Shown here one piece after another: positions 50,596-60,710 of a stretch of DNA of 64,000 bases (positions within the stretch are counted from its first letter, which is position 1; each line of letters opens with the position of its first letter). Source of the stretch: an uncultured Aquimarina sp. (GTDB taxonomy: Bacteria > Bacteroidota > Bacteroidia > Flavobacteriales > Flavobacteriaceae); contig CANMMM010000016.1 of assembly GCA_947498935.1 (NCBI GenBank), positions 61,611 to 125,610 on the forward strand. The letters run 5' to 3'. The position numbers and the translations under genes are program-made. The notes under the pieces were generated by a model. That model made no database searches and had not been told where the DNA came from. It worked only from the letters and a program-made list of their open reading frames with translations.

Positions 50596-51513
50596 ATGAG
50601 ATCAATCTTTATTTTTAGTATTGCTTTTTTCGTATGTGTAATCACATATGGACAGCAAGAGCCACAATACTCTCAGTATATGTACAACATGAGTACGGTC
50701 AATCCTGCATATGTAACGAATCAGAGTGGATTAATTTCTACAGGTTTGTTATACAGAAATCAATGGACTGGGATAGAGGGATCTCCTGAAACAGCAAATG
50801 TTTTTGGAAATATTCCTCTAAATGAGAAAATAGAACTCAGTGTTAATTATATAAATGATAGGATAGGAGATGCACTGAGTGTAAATAATAACTACTTTAA
50901 TGTAGATTTTGCATACATTACGCAGTTGTCGGATGCATTTCGTCTGTCTTATGGATTGAAAGCGGGTATCAATAGCTTTAAGTTAGATGCTGCTGGATCC
51001 GATGTAGCAGATGATCCAGCTTTTGCAGCAGCTAATTCGGAGTTACAGCTTACAGTGGGAGCAGGTTTGTTTTTATTTACGCATAATTTTTATTTTGGAG
51101 TTTCTTCTCCTAATGTATTGCCTAATGATGTAAGTATTGGTGCTTTTGGAGTAGCGCAGTCTAAAACACATTTATATGCTATTTCGGGTTATGTGTTTGA
51201 TTTTGTATCGAATGTAAAATTAAAACCTTCTGTGGTTGCAAAACAGGTTATTGACTCACCTCTTACATTTGATGTGTCTTTGAACTCGTTATTATATGAT
51301 AAAATAGAATTAGGAGTCTCATATCGTTTTGAAGATGCAGTAGTAGCGCTCGCAGGATTTAATATTACTCGTAACCTAAAGATTGGATATGCTTATGATT
51401 TTAGCACTAGTAGGTTGAGTGGATATAATAATGGAAGCCATGAAATCATGTTGTTGTACAATTTTGATTTGCTTAATTTTAGAAATAAACATACATCTCC
51501 AAGATTCTTCTAG
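50596..51513 (+). CDS. PorP/SprF family type IX secretion system membrane protein
   Basis: QQEPQYSQYMYNMSTVNPAYVTNQSGL...RNQWTGIEGSPET. Confidence 0.92.
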   Translation: MRSIFIFSIAFFVCVITYGQQEPQYSQYMYNMSTVNPAYVTNQSGLISTGLLYRNQWTGIEGSPETANVFGNIPLNEKIELSVNYINDRIGDALSVNNNYFNVDFAYITQLSDAFRLSYGLKAGINSFKLDAAGSDVADDPAFAAANSELQLTVGAGLFLFTHNFYFGVSSPNVLPNDVSIGAFGVAQSKTHLYAISGYVFDFVSNVKLKPSVVAKQVIDSPLTFDVSLNSLLYDKIELGVSYRFEDAVVALAGFNITRNLKIGYAYDFSTSRLSGYNNGSHEIMLLYNFDLLNFRNKHTSPRFF

Positions 51514-51519
51514 CATATT

Positions 51520-53568
51520 ATGAAAAAAATTACACTAATATTAATAGCCATTTTTACTGTGCAGATGTCTTTTGCACAGAAAAAGAGTAGAGCAGATCGT
51601 TTTTTTGAAAAAGGAGATTATATCAATGCTGCCAAAGAATATGAGCAGCAATTAGATAAAGAAGGTTACTCTAAAGAAATTTTACAGAATATAGCAACAG
51701 CCTATTATAATACATTTCAATTTAAAGAAGCGTATCGATATTTAAAGATGCTAAAAAAAGGACGGTTTTATCAAAAAGATAAGTCCTATGATAATAGCTA
51801 TAATTTTATGCTCTATCAAGTATTAGCTTCTTTAGGCAAATACCAGTCATCTGTAAAGATATTAGATGCGTATAAAAGAAATGAAGGAGACTTATCATTG
51901 AACGCTTCTGATGCAATTACTACTATAGAGGCTTTTAAGCTTAAAGATGATGATTATACGATACAAGAAACACAGTTTAATACGGATGCTTCTGAATTTG
52001 GAGCTGTAAAAATAGATAGTACGATCTATTTTACTTCTGATCGAGGTACTGGTAGTAATTTTATGGGAAAAAAATATGAATGGACCCATCGTTCATATTT
52101 AGATATTTATAGTGTAAAAGTAAATGAAGCACTAACACCTACTTCTGAAATTGAAGCATTGGAATCTACGATTAATACGAAATTACACGAAGGTAATTTT
52201 TGTTTTAGTGCAGATGGAAATACGATTTATTTTTCGAAGAGTAATTCTGAAAAGGGTAAAAATAAATACGATAGTTTAGGTACGAATGTGGTGTATCTAT
52301 ATAAATCGGTAAAGGTAGATGGTGTGTGGTCTAAATCAGAGAAACTTCCTTTTAATAATAAAGAATATTCTATAGAGCATCCAGCTTTAAGTGTAGATAA
52401 TATGATTCTGTACGTAGCTTCTAATAAACCAGGTGGCTATGGAGATTTTGATATCTATTCGATAGCGATTAATACTGATGGCACGTATGGAACTCCTATG
52501 AATATGGGGCCAATCATTAATACGCCTCATCGGGAGCAGTTTCCTTTTGTACGCAATGATGGTGCTTTGTTTTTCTCTTCTAATGGCCATTTAGGGCTGG
52601 GGATGATGGATATTTTTGTCTCAGAATTACAAGGGCTAACGTATACAAAACCTGTAAATTTAGGAGCTCCCATAAATTCTAGTTTCGATGATTTTTCTAT
52701 CAGTTATTACAATGATACAGATGGCTTTTTTGCCTCTAATAGATTGCATAAAACAGATGATGATATCTTTTCTTTTACGCAGACTGGAGAGATTTTTCGT
52801 AGAAAATATATAGCTAGGTTTGAGGTAAAAGATTTTGCTACCGATAATTATGTACCTAATGCTAAAGTTGCAATACATGATACTAAGGGAACTGTGATTT
52901 ATGAACAGCAATTGGATAGTGTAGGAACGTTCAGTGCAGAAATTTTTCCTGATCGGTATGATTTTAGAGCTTCTGCAGAAGGGTATAAATCAAATATGAA
53001 GCCTATTTTGATCAAAGATAAAGAGCAGGAAACGTATCTTATCTATTTAGAAAAAGAAAAACCATTAGTTACAGAGACTACACCAGAAACATTAGCGAAT
53101 ACACCTAGTATAACGTCTACGCCCAAAGAAAAGCAATTAACTCCTGCTGAATTGAGAAAAGAATTATTAGCAGATAAGGAAGGGCCAGAAGTAGTGGAGA
53201 AAAACGGTAAGTTATTTTTCCAATTACCTCCTATTTATTTTGATTATGACAAATGGAATATCAGGGCTGATTCTAAAAAAGTATTGGATGCGTTTGCACT
53301 AAAATTAGAAAAGTATAAAACAGTATACATAAAAATTGATTCTCATACGGATAGTAGAGGTACAGCAGAGTACAATCAAGTACTGTCTGAAAAACGTGCG
53401 GAATCGACTAGAAATTATTTAGCACTAATAGGGTATGTAAATGCGAGGCGAATGAAATTCGAAGGATTTGGAGAGTCTAAACCATTGATTGATTGTGAAT
53501 CTAAGGAATGCTCAGAAAAAGAACACCAAACCAATCGTAGAAGTGAATTTGAAATTATTAAATACTAA
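51520..53568 (+). CDS. OmpA family protein with TPR-like and PD40 regions
   Basis: IYFTSDRG and IYFSKSN PD40-like repeats; C-terminal OmpA SHTDSRGTAEYNQVLSEKRAESTRNYL. Confidence 0.9.
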   Translation: MKKITLILIAIFTVQMSFAQKKSRADRFFEKGDYINAAKEYEQQLDKEGYSKEILQNIATAYYNTFQFKEAYRYLKMLKKGRFYQKDKSYDNSYNFMLYQVLASLGKYQSSVKILDAYKRNEGDLSLNASDAITTIEAFKLKDDDYTIQETQFNTDASEFGAVKIDSTIYFTSDRGTGSNFMGKKYEWTHRSYLDIYSVKVNEALTPTSEIEALESTINTKLHEGNFCFSADGNTIYFSKSNSEKGKNKYDSLGTNVVYLYKSVKVDGVWSKSEKLPFNNKEYSIEHPALSVDNMILYVASNKPGGYGDFDIYSIAINTDGTYGTPMNMGPIINTPHREQFPFVRNDGALFFSSNGHLGLGMMDIFVSELQGLTYTKPVNLGAPINSSFDDFSISYYNDTDGFFASNRLHKTDDDIFSFTQTGEIFRRKYIARFEVKDFATDNYVPNAKVAIHDTKGTVIYEQQLDSVGTFSAEIFPDRYDFRASAEGYKSNMKPILIKDKEQETYLIYLEKEKPLVTETTPETLANTPSITSTPKEKQLTPAELRKELLADKEGPEVVEKNGKLFFQLPPIYFDYDKWNIRADSKKVLDAFALKLEKYKTVYIKIDSHTDSRGTAEYNQVLSEKRAESTRNYLALIGYVNARRMKFEGFGESKPLIDCESKECSEKEHQTNRRSEFEIIKY

Positions 53569-53601
53569 GATGATTTAAACTTTTTTCAATTTGTATAAAA
53601 T

Positions 53602-53637
53602 AACAGCCTAGGTATTAAGGCCTTGGCTGTTTTAGTT
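53602..53637. terminator. Terminator between convergent genes
   Basis: AACAGCC...GGCTGTT followed by TTA-rich sequence. Confidence 0.6.
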
Positions 53638-53640
53638 TTA

Positions 53641-54495
53641 TTATTCAGGATATATAAAACGCCGTCTTTTATATTCAGAAGCGTATAAAAGATCTACTCC
53701 TTTACTATCATAGTAGGATAGTACACTGGTATTGGTCGTAAAGGGTTGTCCGTTTTTTTTGAGAATGGTAGGTGCTCCATTTTTTGAAAACGCATATGAA
53801 CTGTACAGCATTCTACTATAAAAATCAAAAGGACTTTTTTCTTCGCCTACGTAACCATTTTCTATATAAGTCTTAAAATTAGAGGTATATGCTGGTTGTA
53901 TATTTTCGTGTACAATGGTTATAAAGTGATGTCTATCTTTTCGACTATGCTCATGCCATAACCCTATAGCGTGTCCAATTTCATGAATAGTATTGCCTGT
54001 GGTACATTGATCAGCTAGTGTAATAGTTTGCATGCCTCCAATCTTACCTATGTAAGAGGAACAACCGCTTCCATTTACAAATAAGATGTAATCTTTTTGA
54101 TAATTTCTGGGCTTAAATTTTAATTTGGTTTTGGATTCCCAGTGATGAATAGCATCAATCACTCTTTGTTTATTGGGTAAAGTATTACTAATGACGTAGT
54201 ATACATAACCCTTGTGCCATAACTGATCTGGTTTTGTAGTGCTTTTGGATGTGTTTTCTGTAGTAGGGATTAAAATATCACCTTCAAAAACATAGTGATC
54301 ATTAATTTCAGTCACGGCTAGCTGTTGTCTTCTAAAATTAATAAGCGTATGATTGCCTTTTTGGTTAGGAAATGCTAATTCGGGGTATACAACATTAGCA
54401 TTTTCGATTTCATACACTTCTTCTAATGCGTCACTACAAGAAATCATGTTCAGTAGTAAGACGGCTTTCATGCTTGATAGTAAAATTTTTTTCAT
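53641..54495 (-). CDS. Astacin-like (M12A) zinc metallopeptidase, lipoprotein
   Basis: HEIGHAIGLWHEHSRKDRHHFI (HExxHxxGxxHE); MISCSD lipobox. Confidence 0.9.
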   Translation of the reverse strand: MKKILLSSMKAVLLLNMISCSDALEEVYEIENANVVYPELAFPNQKGNHTLINFRRQQLAVTEINDHYVFEGDILIPTTENTSKSTTKPDQLWHKGYVYYVISNTLPNKQRVIDAIHHWESKTKLKFKPRNYQKDYILFVNGSGCSSYIGKIGGMQTITLADQCTTGNTIHEIGHAIGLWHEHSRKDRHHFITIVHENIQPAYTSNFKTYIENGYVGEEKSPFDFYSRMLYSSYAFSKNGAPTILKKNGQPFTTNTSVLSYYDSKGVDLLYASEYKRRRFIYPE

Positions 54496-54735
54496 AATTA
54501 AAAAGGTTTAAAAGTATCTATATAAAATACTTAAAATATTGATTGTAAGCAATTTATAAGTTTGTTTCTTTTGGGTTTTAGTAATAAGTTTATGGTACTG
54601 ACGTAGGGATAAACATATTGATTTAGAAGATGAAAAGCAGCTTGTTTAGAGATGGTGTAAGAAAGGATACGAAGCTAAATAGTTATATGACTGTAAATTA
54701 GTAATGAATGTTACCTATGTTTTGAGGAGCAATGT

Positions 54736-54767
54736 TTTGTTTTCTAATAAATTAAATTGTAATTTTG
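54736..54767 (+). promoter_or_regulatory. Candidate Bacteroidetes promoter for rpsA
   Basis: TTTG (54736-54739), 20-bp spacer, TAATTTTG (54760-54767). Confidence 0.65.
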
Positions 54768-54885
54768 CACTCCTTTTTAGCGAGTAAGAAAATAAAAAAA
54801 GGGGATGTCACTAATTTACAAAACGCTTCTGTAGCTGTTTTCGCTTTGATTTTCAAATAGGTACAGGATACAAATTTTATCTTCA

Positions 54886-56712
54886 ATGTCTGAAGAAACT
54901 AAAAACACAGATGTTCAGGAAGTAGCTGAAACGAAAGCTGCACCTGCTGTATCTCCACAACAAGAAAACCCTGAGCAATTTTTAAAAGATTTTAACTGGC
55001 ACAACTACGAGGAAGGAATCGATCCTATCGCTGACTCTAAATTAGAAGAGTTTGAAAAGTTAGTAGCAGAGAACTTCGTAGATACATTGAATGACGAGGT
55101 AGTAATGGGAACTGTAATCAATATTACAGATCGTGATGCTATTATCGACATCAATGCTAAGAGTGAAGGTGTTATTTCATTAAACGAATTCCGTTATAAC
55201 CCAGACTTAAAAGTAGGTGATAAGGTAGAAGTATTAATTGATGTAAGAGAAGATGCTACTGGACAATTAATTCTTTCGCATCGTAAAGCACGTGTGATCA
55301 AAGCATGGGATCGCGTAAACAATGCACATGATACTGGAGAAATCGTAAATGGTTTTGTAAAGTGTAGAACTAAAGGTGGTATGATTGTAGATGTTTTCGG
55401 AATTGAAGCATTCTTACCAGGTTCACAAATTGATGTAAAACCTATCCGTGATTATGATGCATATGTAGGAAAGACAATGGAATTCAAAGTGGTAAAAATT
55501 AACCACGAGTTCAAGAATGTCGTAGTTTCTCATAAAGCGCTTATCGAAGCTGATATTGAAGAGCAGAAGAAAGAAATCATCGGTCAATTAGAAAAAGGTC
55601 AAGTATTAGAAGGTACTGTGAAGAATGTTACTTCTTACGGTGTATTCGTAGATCTTGGAGGAGTTGACGGACTTGTACATATTACAGATCTTTCTTGGTC
55701 TCGAATCAATCACCCGAATGAGATTGTAGAGCTAGATCAGAAATTAAATGTAGTAATCTTAGACTTTGATGAGGCTAAGACACGTATCCAATTAGGTCTT
55801 AAGCAATTAAAGCCACACCCATGGGAGGCTCTTAATAGCGAACTTAAGGTAGGTGATAAAGTAAAAGGTAAGGTAGTTGTAATCGCTGATTACGGTGCAT
55901 TTATCGAAGTAGAAGAAGGTGTAGAAGGATTGATCCACGTATCTGAAATGTCATGGTCTACGCACTTACGTTCTGCACAAGACTTCGTAAAAGTTGGTGA
56001 TGAAGTAGAGGCTGTAATCCTTACATTAGACAGAGAAGAAAGAAAAATGTCTCTAGGTGTGAAGCAATTGACGCCAGATCCATGGACTGATATTACTTCT
56101 AAGTACCCTGTAGGTTCTAGACATACTGGAATCGTACGTAACTTTACGAACTTTGGTGTATTTGTAGAATTAGAAGAAGGTATTGATGGGTTGATCTACA
56201 TCTCTGATTTATCTTGGACTAAGAAAATCAAGCACCCATCAGACTTTACGAATGTAGGTGATAAGTTAGAAGTTATCGTATTAGAATTAGATGTTGAAGG
56301 ACGTAAATTAAGCCTTGGACATAAACAAACTGAGGAAAACCCTTGGGATAAGTACGAAACTGAATTTGCTGTAGGTACTAAGCATACAAATGTAATTACT
56401 GAAATTGTAGACAAAGGTGCTACGATAGAATTTAATGAAGATATTGTTGCTTTCGTACCAACTCGCCACTTAGAGAAAGAAGATGGTAAGAAATTAGCAA
56501 AAGGTGAAGAGGCAGAATTCCAAATCATTGAGTTCAATAAAGAATTCAAGAGAGTAGTAGCTTCACATACAGCTTTATTCAAAGAAGAAGAAGCTAAGAT
56601 CGTAAAACAAGCTGCTAAGAAAGCTGCTGCTTCTAGTGCTGAGAAAACAACACTTGGAGATATCGATGCTTTAGCAGATCTTAAAGCAAAAATGGAAAAA
56701 GGAGGAAACTAG
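54886..56712 (+). CDS. rpsA: 30S ribosomal protein S1
   Basis: Repeated S1 motifs (VKNVTSYGVFVDLGGVDGLVHITDLSW etc.); 608 aa. Confidence 0.96.
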   Translation: MSEETKNTDVQEVAETKAAPAVSPQQENPEQFLKDFNWHNYEEGIDPIADSKLEEFEKLVAENFVDTLNDEVVMGTVINITDRDAIIDINAKSEGVISLNEFRYNPDLKVGDKVEVLIDVREDATGQLILSHRKARVIKAWDRVNNAHDTGEIVNGFVKCRTKGGMIVDVFGIEAFLPGSQIDVKPIRDYDAYVGKTMEFKVVKINHEFKNVVVSHKALIEADIEEQKKEIIGQLEKGQVLEGTVKNVTSYGVFVDLGGVDGLVHITDLSWSRINHPNEIVELDQKLNVVILDFDEAKTRIQLGLKQLKPHPWEALNSELKVGDKVKGKVVVIADYGAFIEVEEGVEGLIHVSEMSWSTHLRSAQDFVKVGDEVEAVILTLDREERKMSLGVKQLTPDPWTDITSKYPVGSRHTGIVRNFTNFGVFVELEEGIDGLIYISDLSWTKKIKHPSDFTNVGDKLEVIVLELDVEGRKLSLGHKQTEENPWDKYETEFAVGTKHTNVITEIVDKGATIEFNEDIVAFVPTRHLEKEDGKKLAKGEEAEFQIIEFNKEFKRVVASHTALFKEEEAKIVKQAAKKAAASSAEKTTLGDIDALADLKAKMEKGGN

Positions 56713-56740
56713 TCAGTAGTATCTTTTTTCTAAAATAGTA

Positions 56741-56773
56741 AAAACCGCTCTTATTCGTAAGAGCGGTTTTTTT
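56741..56773 (+). terminator. rpsA intrinsic terminator
   Basis: AAAACCGCTCTTA ttcg TAAGAGCGGTTTTTTT. Confidence 0.9.
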
Positions 56774-56782
56774 ATTTTAAAT

Positions 56783-56869
56783 GCGTTAGGGATAGTAGCG
56801 GCATCCTTTTTTGGTTTTCTGAAAAACCAAAAAAGATACAGCGGATAGCCCGACCCTTGGGGAACGCCC
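56783..56869 (+). repeat. Dispersed repeat family A, copy A6 (central module 2)
   Basis: GCGTTAGGGATAGTAGCGGCATCCTTTTTTGGTTTTCTGAAAAACCAAAAAAGATACAGCGGATAGCCCGACCCTTGGGGAACGCCC. Confidence 0.93.
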
Positions 56870-57293
56870 AACTACAAAAAAAGAACAAGTAGTTCGGTTT
56901 GATGAAATAAAATGTTTGTTAAATAAAGGTTATGAATTAAAGAAGTGCTTTTTTTGAATAAATAAAGGGATATTTTCTTCTGTAATAAAGGGAAATACCC
57001 CTTGTTTTTTCGGTAATTATTTTATTTACAAAAGATTAGACTATTAAAAAAAATGAATGTTAAATAGCTTGATTATATGATTTTTATGGGTATAGCTTAT
57101 TTCAGGCATTGTTTTTAAGTAAACATCTAATTAACAATAGCTTAAGATGGTTTTTAGGGAGGTGAGATGTCTATTTTGTTAATTTTAAGTCACTTTCTAT
57201 GCTAGTATTATTTATGTAATATACCTGCTTTTTTTACACAAGGTGCTAGTGTCGAAAATCGACTTAATCATTAATAAACCAAACACACAAAAA

Positions 57294-57923
57294 ATGAAAA
57301 ATTTTTTAATTGCCTTATTCGCGTTATTTGCCATTGTATCTTGTGAAAAAGAAGAGCAATTCGCATCAGACTCTATAGAAAATAAATCAGCTTCATTTAT
57401 TCTTAATGGCACTGCGTATGCTATCGAAAAAAACGAAGACGGAACTACTAATACTTCATTACTAGACGCTAAAGTAGCCACTATTTTAGCTACAGGGTAT
57501 AGTTTAGAGATTAGCAATTCTGATGATATCTATCTTTTCGAAACTAATGAAGCATTAAATGAATATATAGAAGCGCATGTAGCAGCTACAGTTGTTTCTG
57601 ATCCAGCAGATACAAAATCATTAAAAGCATTAGCGTTTTTTTATGAGCATCATAAATTTATTGGTGGATCACGTGTAGGAAGAGATGCTTTTTACTTTAG
57701 TAACTTAGCAGCAGCTCCTCATAATTTTAACGATCGTATTTCTTCATGTCAGATAGAAAATTTTTCTAGTAAAATATATGTAGTGAAAATGTATCAGCAT
57801 AGTTTAAAAAGAGGAAGAGAGCATACCCTAATTGTACTACCAGGAGGAAGTGAGCAAATTACTGATTTTGCACCTATAGGATTTAACGATCAAGTAAGTT
57901 CTATATTGGGGTATTTTTTATAA
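57294..57923 (+). CDS. Hypothetical lipoprotein (ORF opens at 57243; MKNFLIALFALFAIVSCEKEEQF start preferred)
   Basis: Signal peptide with lipobox IVSC; signal-peptide start preceded by AT-rich leader. Confidence 0.7.
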   Translation: MKNFLIALFALFAIVSCEKEEQFASDSIENKSASFILNGTAYAIEKNEDGTTNTSLLDAKVATILATGYSLEISNSDDIYLFETNEALNEYIEAHVAATVVSDPADTKSLKALAFFYEHHKFIGGSRVGRDAFYFSNLAAAPHNFNDRISSCQIENFSSKIYVVKMYQHSLKRGREHTLIVLPGGSEQITDFAPIGFNDQVSSILGYFL

Positions 57924-57937
57924 AAAACTTTATAAAG

Positions 57938-58097
57938 CACTCATCTTGACTGTTTGTTTTTGACCGAAAATGAGAAGAAATTTGACTGGATAAGGCACTT
58001 TTCGAAATTCATAGCAGCGCTAAGGAATAAAAAAAGTAACGAAATACAGGTGAATTTCAGTCATTTTTTAGGGAAAAGAAAAAGTCCAGATGAGTTC
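57938..58097 (-). repeat. MITE-like repeat family B, copy B3
   Basis: ACTCATCTTGAC...GTCCAGATGAGTTC; reverse orientation relative to B1/B2. Confidence 0.9.
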
Positions 58098-58113
58098 AAA
58101 GCAGGTATACGTT

Positions 58114-58143
58114 AAAAGCTCGACTTAATGTCGGGCTTTTTTT
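58114..58143 (+). terminator. Intrinsic terminator next to B3
   Basis: AAAAGCTCGAC ttaat GTCGGGCTTTTTTT. Confidence 0.8.
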
Positions 58144-58293
58144 GTATGATTTAAGTTGCGAGTACCTATCTGAAGTGTATATAGTAAAAGAAAGCTGATA
58201 GCAATAATGATATTTCTAAACGGAATGGCATTGGTACAAGAATGCTAAAATTTGTTTATTTTTGTGATTAAGAATTATCCATAATAGGAGCCT

Positions 58294-58833
58294 ATGAGTC
58301 AAAAACTATTACTTAGTGCAAAGGAAGTGAATATTATTCTACATCGTTTGGCTTGTCAATTAATCGAAAATCATACCCATTTTAAAGATACCGTACTGAT
58401 AGGGGTACAGCCTAGAGGTATTTATTTAGCAGATCGGATCAAAGAAATTTTAGAAAAAGAATATCAATTAGCGGATATAAAATTAGGGTATTTAGATATT
58501 ACTTTTTATAGAGATGATTTTAGACGCGGTGAGAAAACATTAGAAGCGAATAAAACTGATATTAACTTTGTAGTAGAGGATAAAAGAGTGGTGTTTATAG
58601 ACGATGTACTGTATACAGGTCGTAGTATTCGATCAGCATTGACCGCAATACAGTCTTTTGGTAGGCCACAAGAAGTAGAACTACTGACACTGATTGATAG
58701 GCGATTTAGCCGTCATTTACCGATACAACCTAACTACAGAGGCAGGCAAGTAGATGCTATTAACCAAGAAAAGGTAAAGGTACATTGGGTAGCGAATGGA
58801 GGAGAAGATGCTGTGTATTTAGTACCTAATTAA
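58294..58833 (+). CDS. pyrR: Bifunctional PyrR pyrimidine regulator / uracil phosphoribosyltransferase
   Basis: LIGVQPRGIYLADRI; VVFIDDVLYTGRSIRSAL. Confidence 0.93.
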   Translation: MSQKLLLSAKEVNIILHRLACQLIENHTHFKDTVLIGVQPRGIYLADRIKEILEKEYQLADIKLGYLDITFYRDDFRRGEKTLEANKTDINFVVEDKRVVFIDDVLYTGRSIRSALTAIQSFGRPQEVELLTLIDRRFSRHLPIQPNYRGRQVDAINQEKVKVHWVANGGEDAVYLVPN

Positions 58834-58890
58834 TACTACGTGATGTGTAGTACGATCATAACCATAAGAATTATAAACGAAGCATAACAT

Positions 58891-59820
58891 ATGAGCGAAT
58901 TAAGTGTAAATCACTTACTAGGGATCAAATATATAACCAAAGAAGATATTAATCTGATCTTTGAAACCGCAGATCATTTTAAGGAAGTAATCAATAGGCC
59001 TATAAAAAAAGTCCCTTCACTCAGAGACATTACGATCGCCAATCTTTTTTTTGAAAATAGTACCAGAACAAGGTTATCCTTTGAACTAGCAGAAAAAAGA
59101 CTGTCTGCAGATGTCATTAATTTTTCGGCAGCCTCTTCCTCTGTAAAAAAAGGAGAGACACTGATTGATACTGTAAACAATATTTTATCTATGAAAGTAG
59201 ATATGGTAGTGATGCGGCATCCTAATCCAGGTGCAGGTATCTTTTTATCTAAACATGTAAATGCGAGTATCATCAATGCGGGTGATGGAGCACATGAACA
59301 TCCTACTCAGGCGCTATTAGATTCTTATTCTATACGCGAAAAATTAGGCGATGTTGGCGGTAAAAAAGTAGTAATTGTGGGGGATATACTCCACTCTAGA
59401 GTGGCATTATCTAATATCTTTGCATTACAGTTACAAGGAGCAGAGGTAAAAGTGTGCGGGCCTAAGACATTACTACCTAAACATATCGAAAAACTAGGAG
59501 TTACTGTAGAAACTAATTTAGTAAAAGCACTAGAATGGTGTGATGTGGCCAATATGCTGCGGGTACAAAACGAACGTATGGAAATCAGTTATTTTCCATC
59601 TACTAGAGAGTATACACAGCAGTTTGGAGTAACAAAACAAATTTTAGACGCATTGGATAAAGAGATTGTAATCATGCACCCAGGCCCGATCAATAGAGGT
59701 GTAGAGATTACTAGTGAAGTTGCAGACTCGGATCAAGCCATTATTCTAGATCAGGTAGAAAATGGAGTAGCAGTAAGAATGGCGATTATTTATTTATTAG
59801 CATCGAAAATCAAACAATAA
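58891..59820 (+). CDS. pyrB: Aspartate carbamoyltransferase catalytic subunit
   Basis: FFENSTRTRLSFELA; HPTQALLD; MHPGPINRGVEI. Confidence 0.95.
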   Translation: MSELSVNHLLGIKYITKEDINLIFETADHFKEVINRPIKKVPSLRDITIANLFFENSTRTRLSFELAEKRLSADVINFSAASSSVKKGETLIDTVNNILSMKVDMVVMRHPNPGAGIFLSKHVNASIINAGDGAHEHPTQALLDSYSIREKLGDVGGKKVVIVGDILHSRVALSNIFALQLQGAEVKVCGPKTLLPKHIEKLGVTVETNLVKALEWCDVANMLRVQNERMEISYFPSTREYTQQFGVTKQILDALDKEIVIMHPGPINRGVEITSEVADSDQAIILDQVENGVAVRMAIIYLLASKIKQ

Positions 59821-59827
59821 ACCAACT

Positions 59828-60160
59828 ATGATATTCAATAAGCAAGGCACTACGACCATCATCACACAAGAAAAAACAACGATTGTAGAATTTGTAAATG
59901 GTATCGAGAATACCTATGATTCGATTAAAAACGATAACATTGTAGCCAATTTATTCTCATTAAAAAACATCACAATTAGTGATATTAATGAGTTTTTAAG
60001 AGTATCGCATAAGCACAAACAGTCTAAAAGATCTTTTGTAATTGTTACTGATAAAATAGCTTATGAAGATGCTCCAGCAGAAATCACTATAGTACCTACG
60101 CTTATCGAAGCATTGGATCTAATAGAGATGGAAGAAATCGAAAGAGACTTAGGAATTTAA
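59828..60160 (+). CDS. Hypothetical protein, STAS-like
   Basis: 8 bp after pyrB stop; SFVIVTDKIAYEDAPAEITIVPTLIEALDLIEMEEIERDLG. Confidence 0.7.
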   Translation: MIFNKQGTTTIITQEKTTIVEFVNGIENTYDSIKNDNIVANLFSLKNITISDINEFLRVSHKHKQSKRSFVIVTDKIAYEDAPAEITIVPTLIEALDLIEMEEIERDLGI

Positions 60161-60221
60161 TTTAGTTATACTATTGTCATGATCATTGTAAGGAAAAATT
60201 CTCCCTTTCGTCTTATCTAAT

Positions 60222-60677
60222 ATGAGTAAATTCTCCCTATTTATTGGTTTTCTTTTTATTTGTATCACATCTCAGCATACTGTTGCGCAAGAATGGATGT
60301 ATAATTTTAAAGAAGCAAAAGCCCTAGCACAAGAAAAGAATGAAAATATAGTACTCCTTTTTACAGGGTCTGATTGGTGTCCCCCGTGTCTAAAACTTGA
60401 AAAAAAAATACTTTCTTCACCAGAATTTAATGCGTTTGCCGCTAAAAAGTTTGTTTGGGTAAAAGCAGATTTTCCTAAGAGAAAGAAAAATCAATTATCC
60501 AAGGCACAGCAAGCACATAATGAAAAACTAGCAGCGCACTACAATAAAAAAATGGTTTTTCCTGTACTCTTAGTATTAGACCCACAAGGAACTGTATTAG
60601 GCGCTACGGGCTATAGAAAGATGGCAGTAGATCGGTATATAAAGCTGCTGAACACTTTTGACTCTTTTAATAAATAA
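60222..60677 (+). CDS. Thioredoxin-fold protein (secreted)
   Basis: Signal peptide; FTGSDWCPPCLKLEKKIL CxxC motif. Confidence 0.87.
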   Translation: MSKFSLFIGFLFICITSQHTVAQEWMYNFKEAKALAQEKNENIVLLFTGSDWCPPCLKLEKKILSSPEFNAFAAKKFVWVKADFPKRKKNQLSKAQQAHNEKLAAHYNKKMVFPVLLVLDPQGTVLGATGYRKMAVDRYIKLLNTFDSFNK

Positions 60678-60710
60678 AATATTGGTCTGGTAACATAGTT
60701 TACAGTATAT

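Noticed and set aside
58834-58852. Short inverted repeat in the pyrR-pyrB gap (TACTAC...GTAGTA) as a PyrR binding site
   Set aside because: Only 6 bp and no resemblance to the known PyrR anti-antiterminator loop that I can support.
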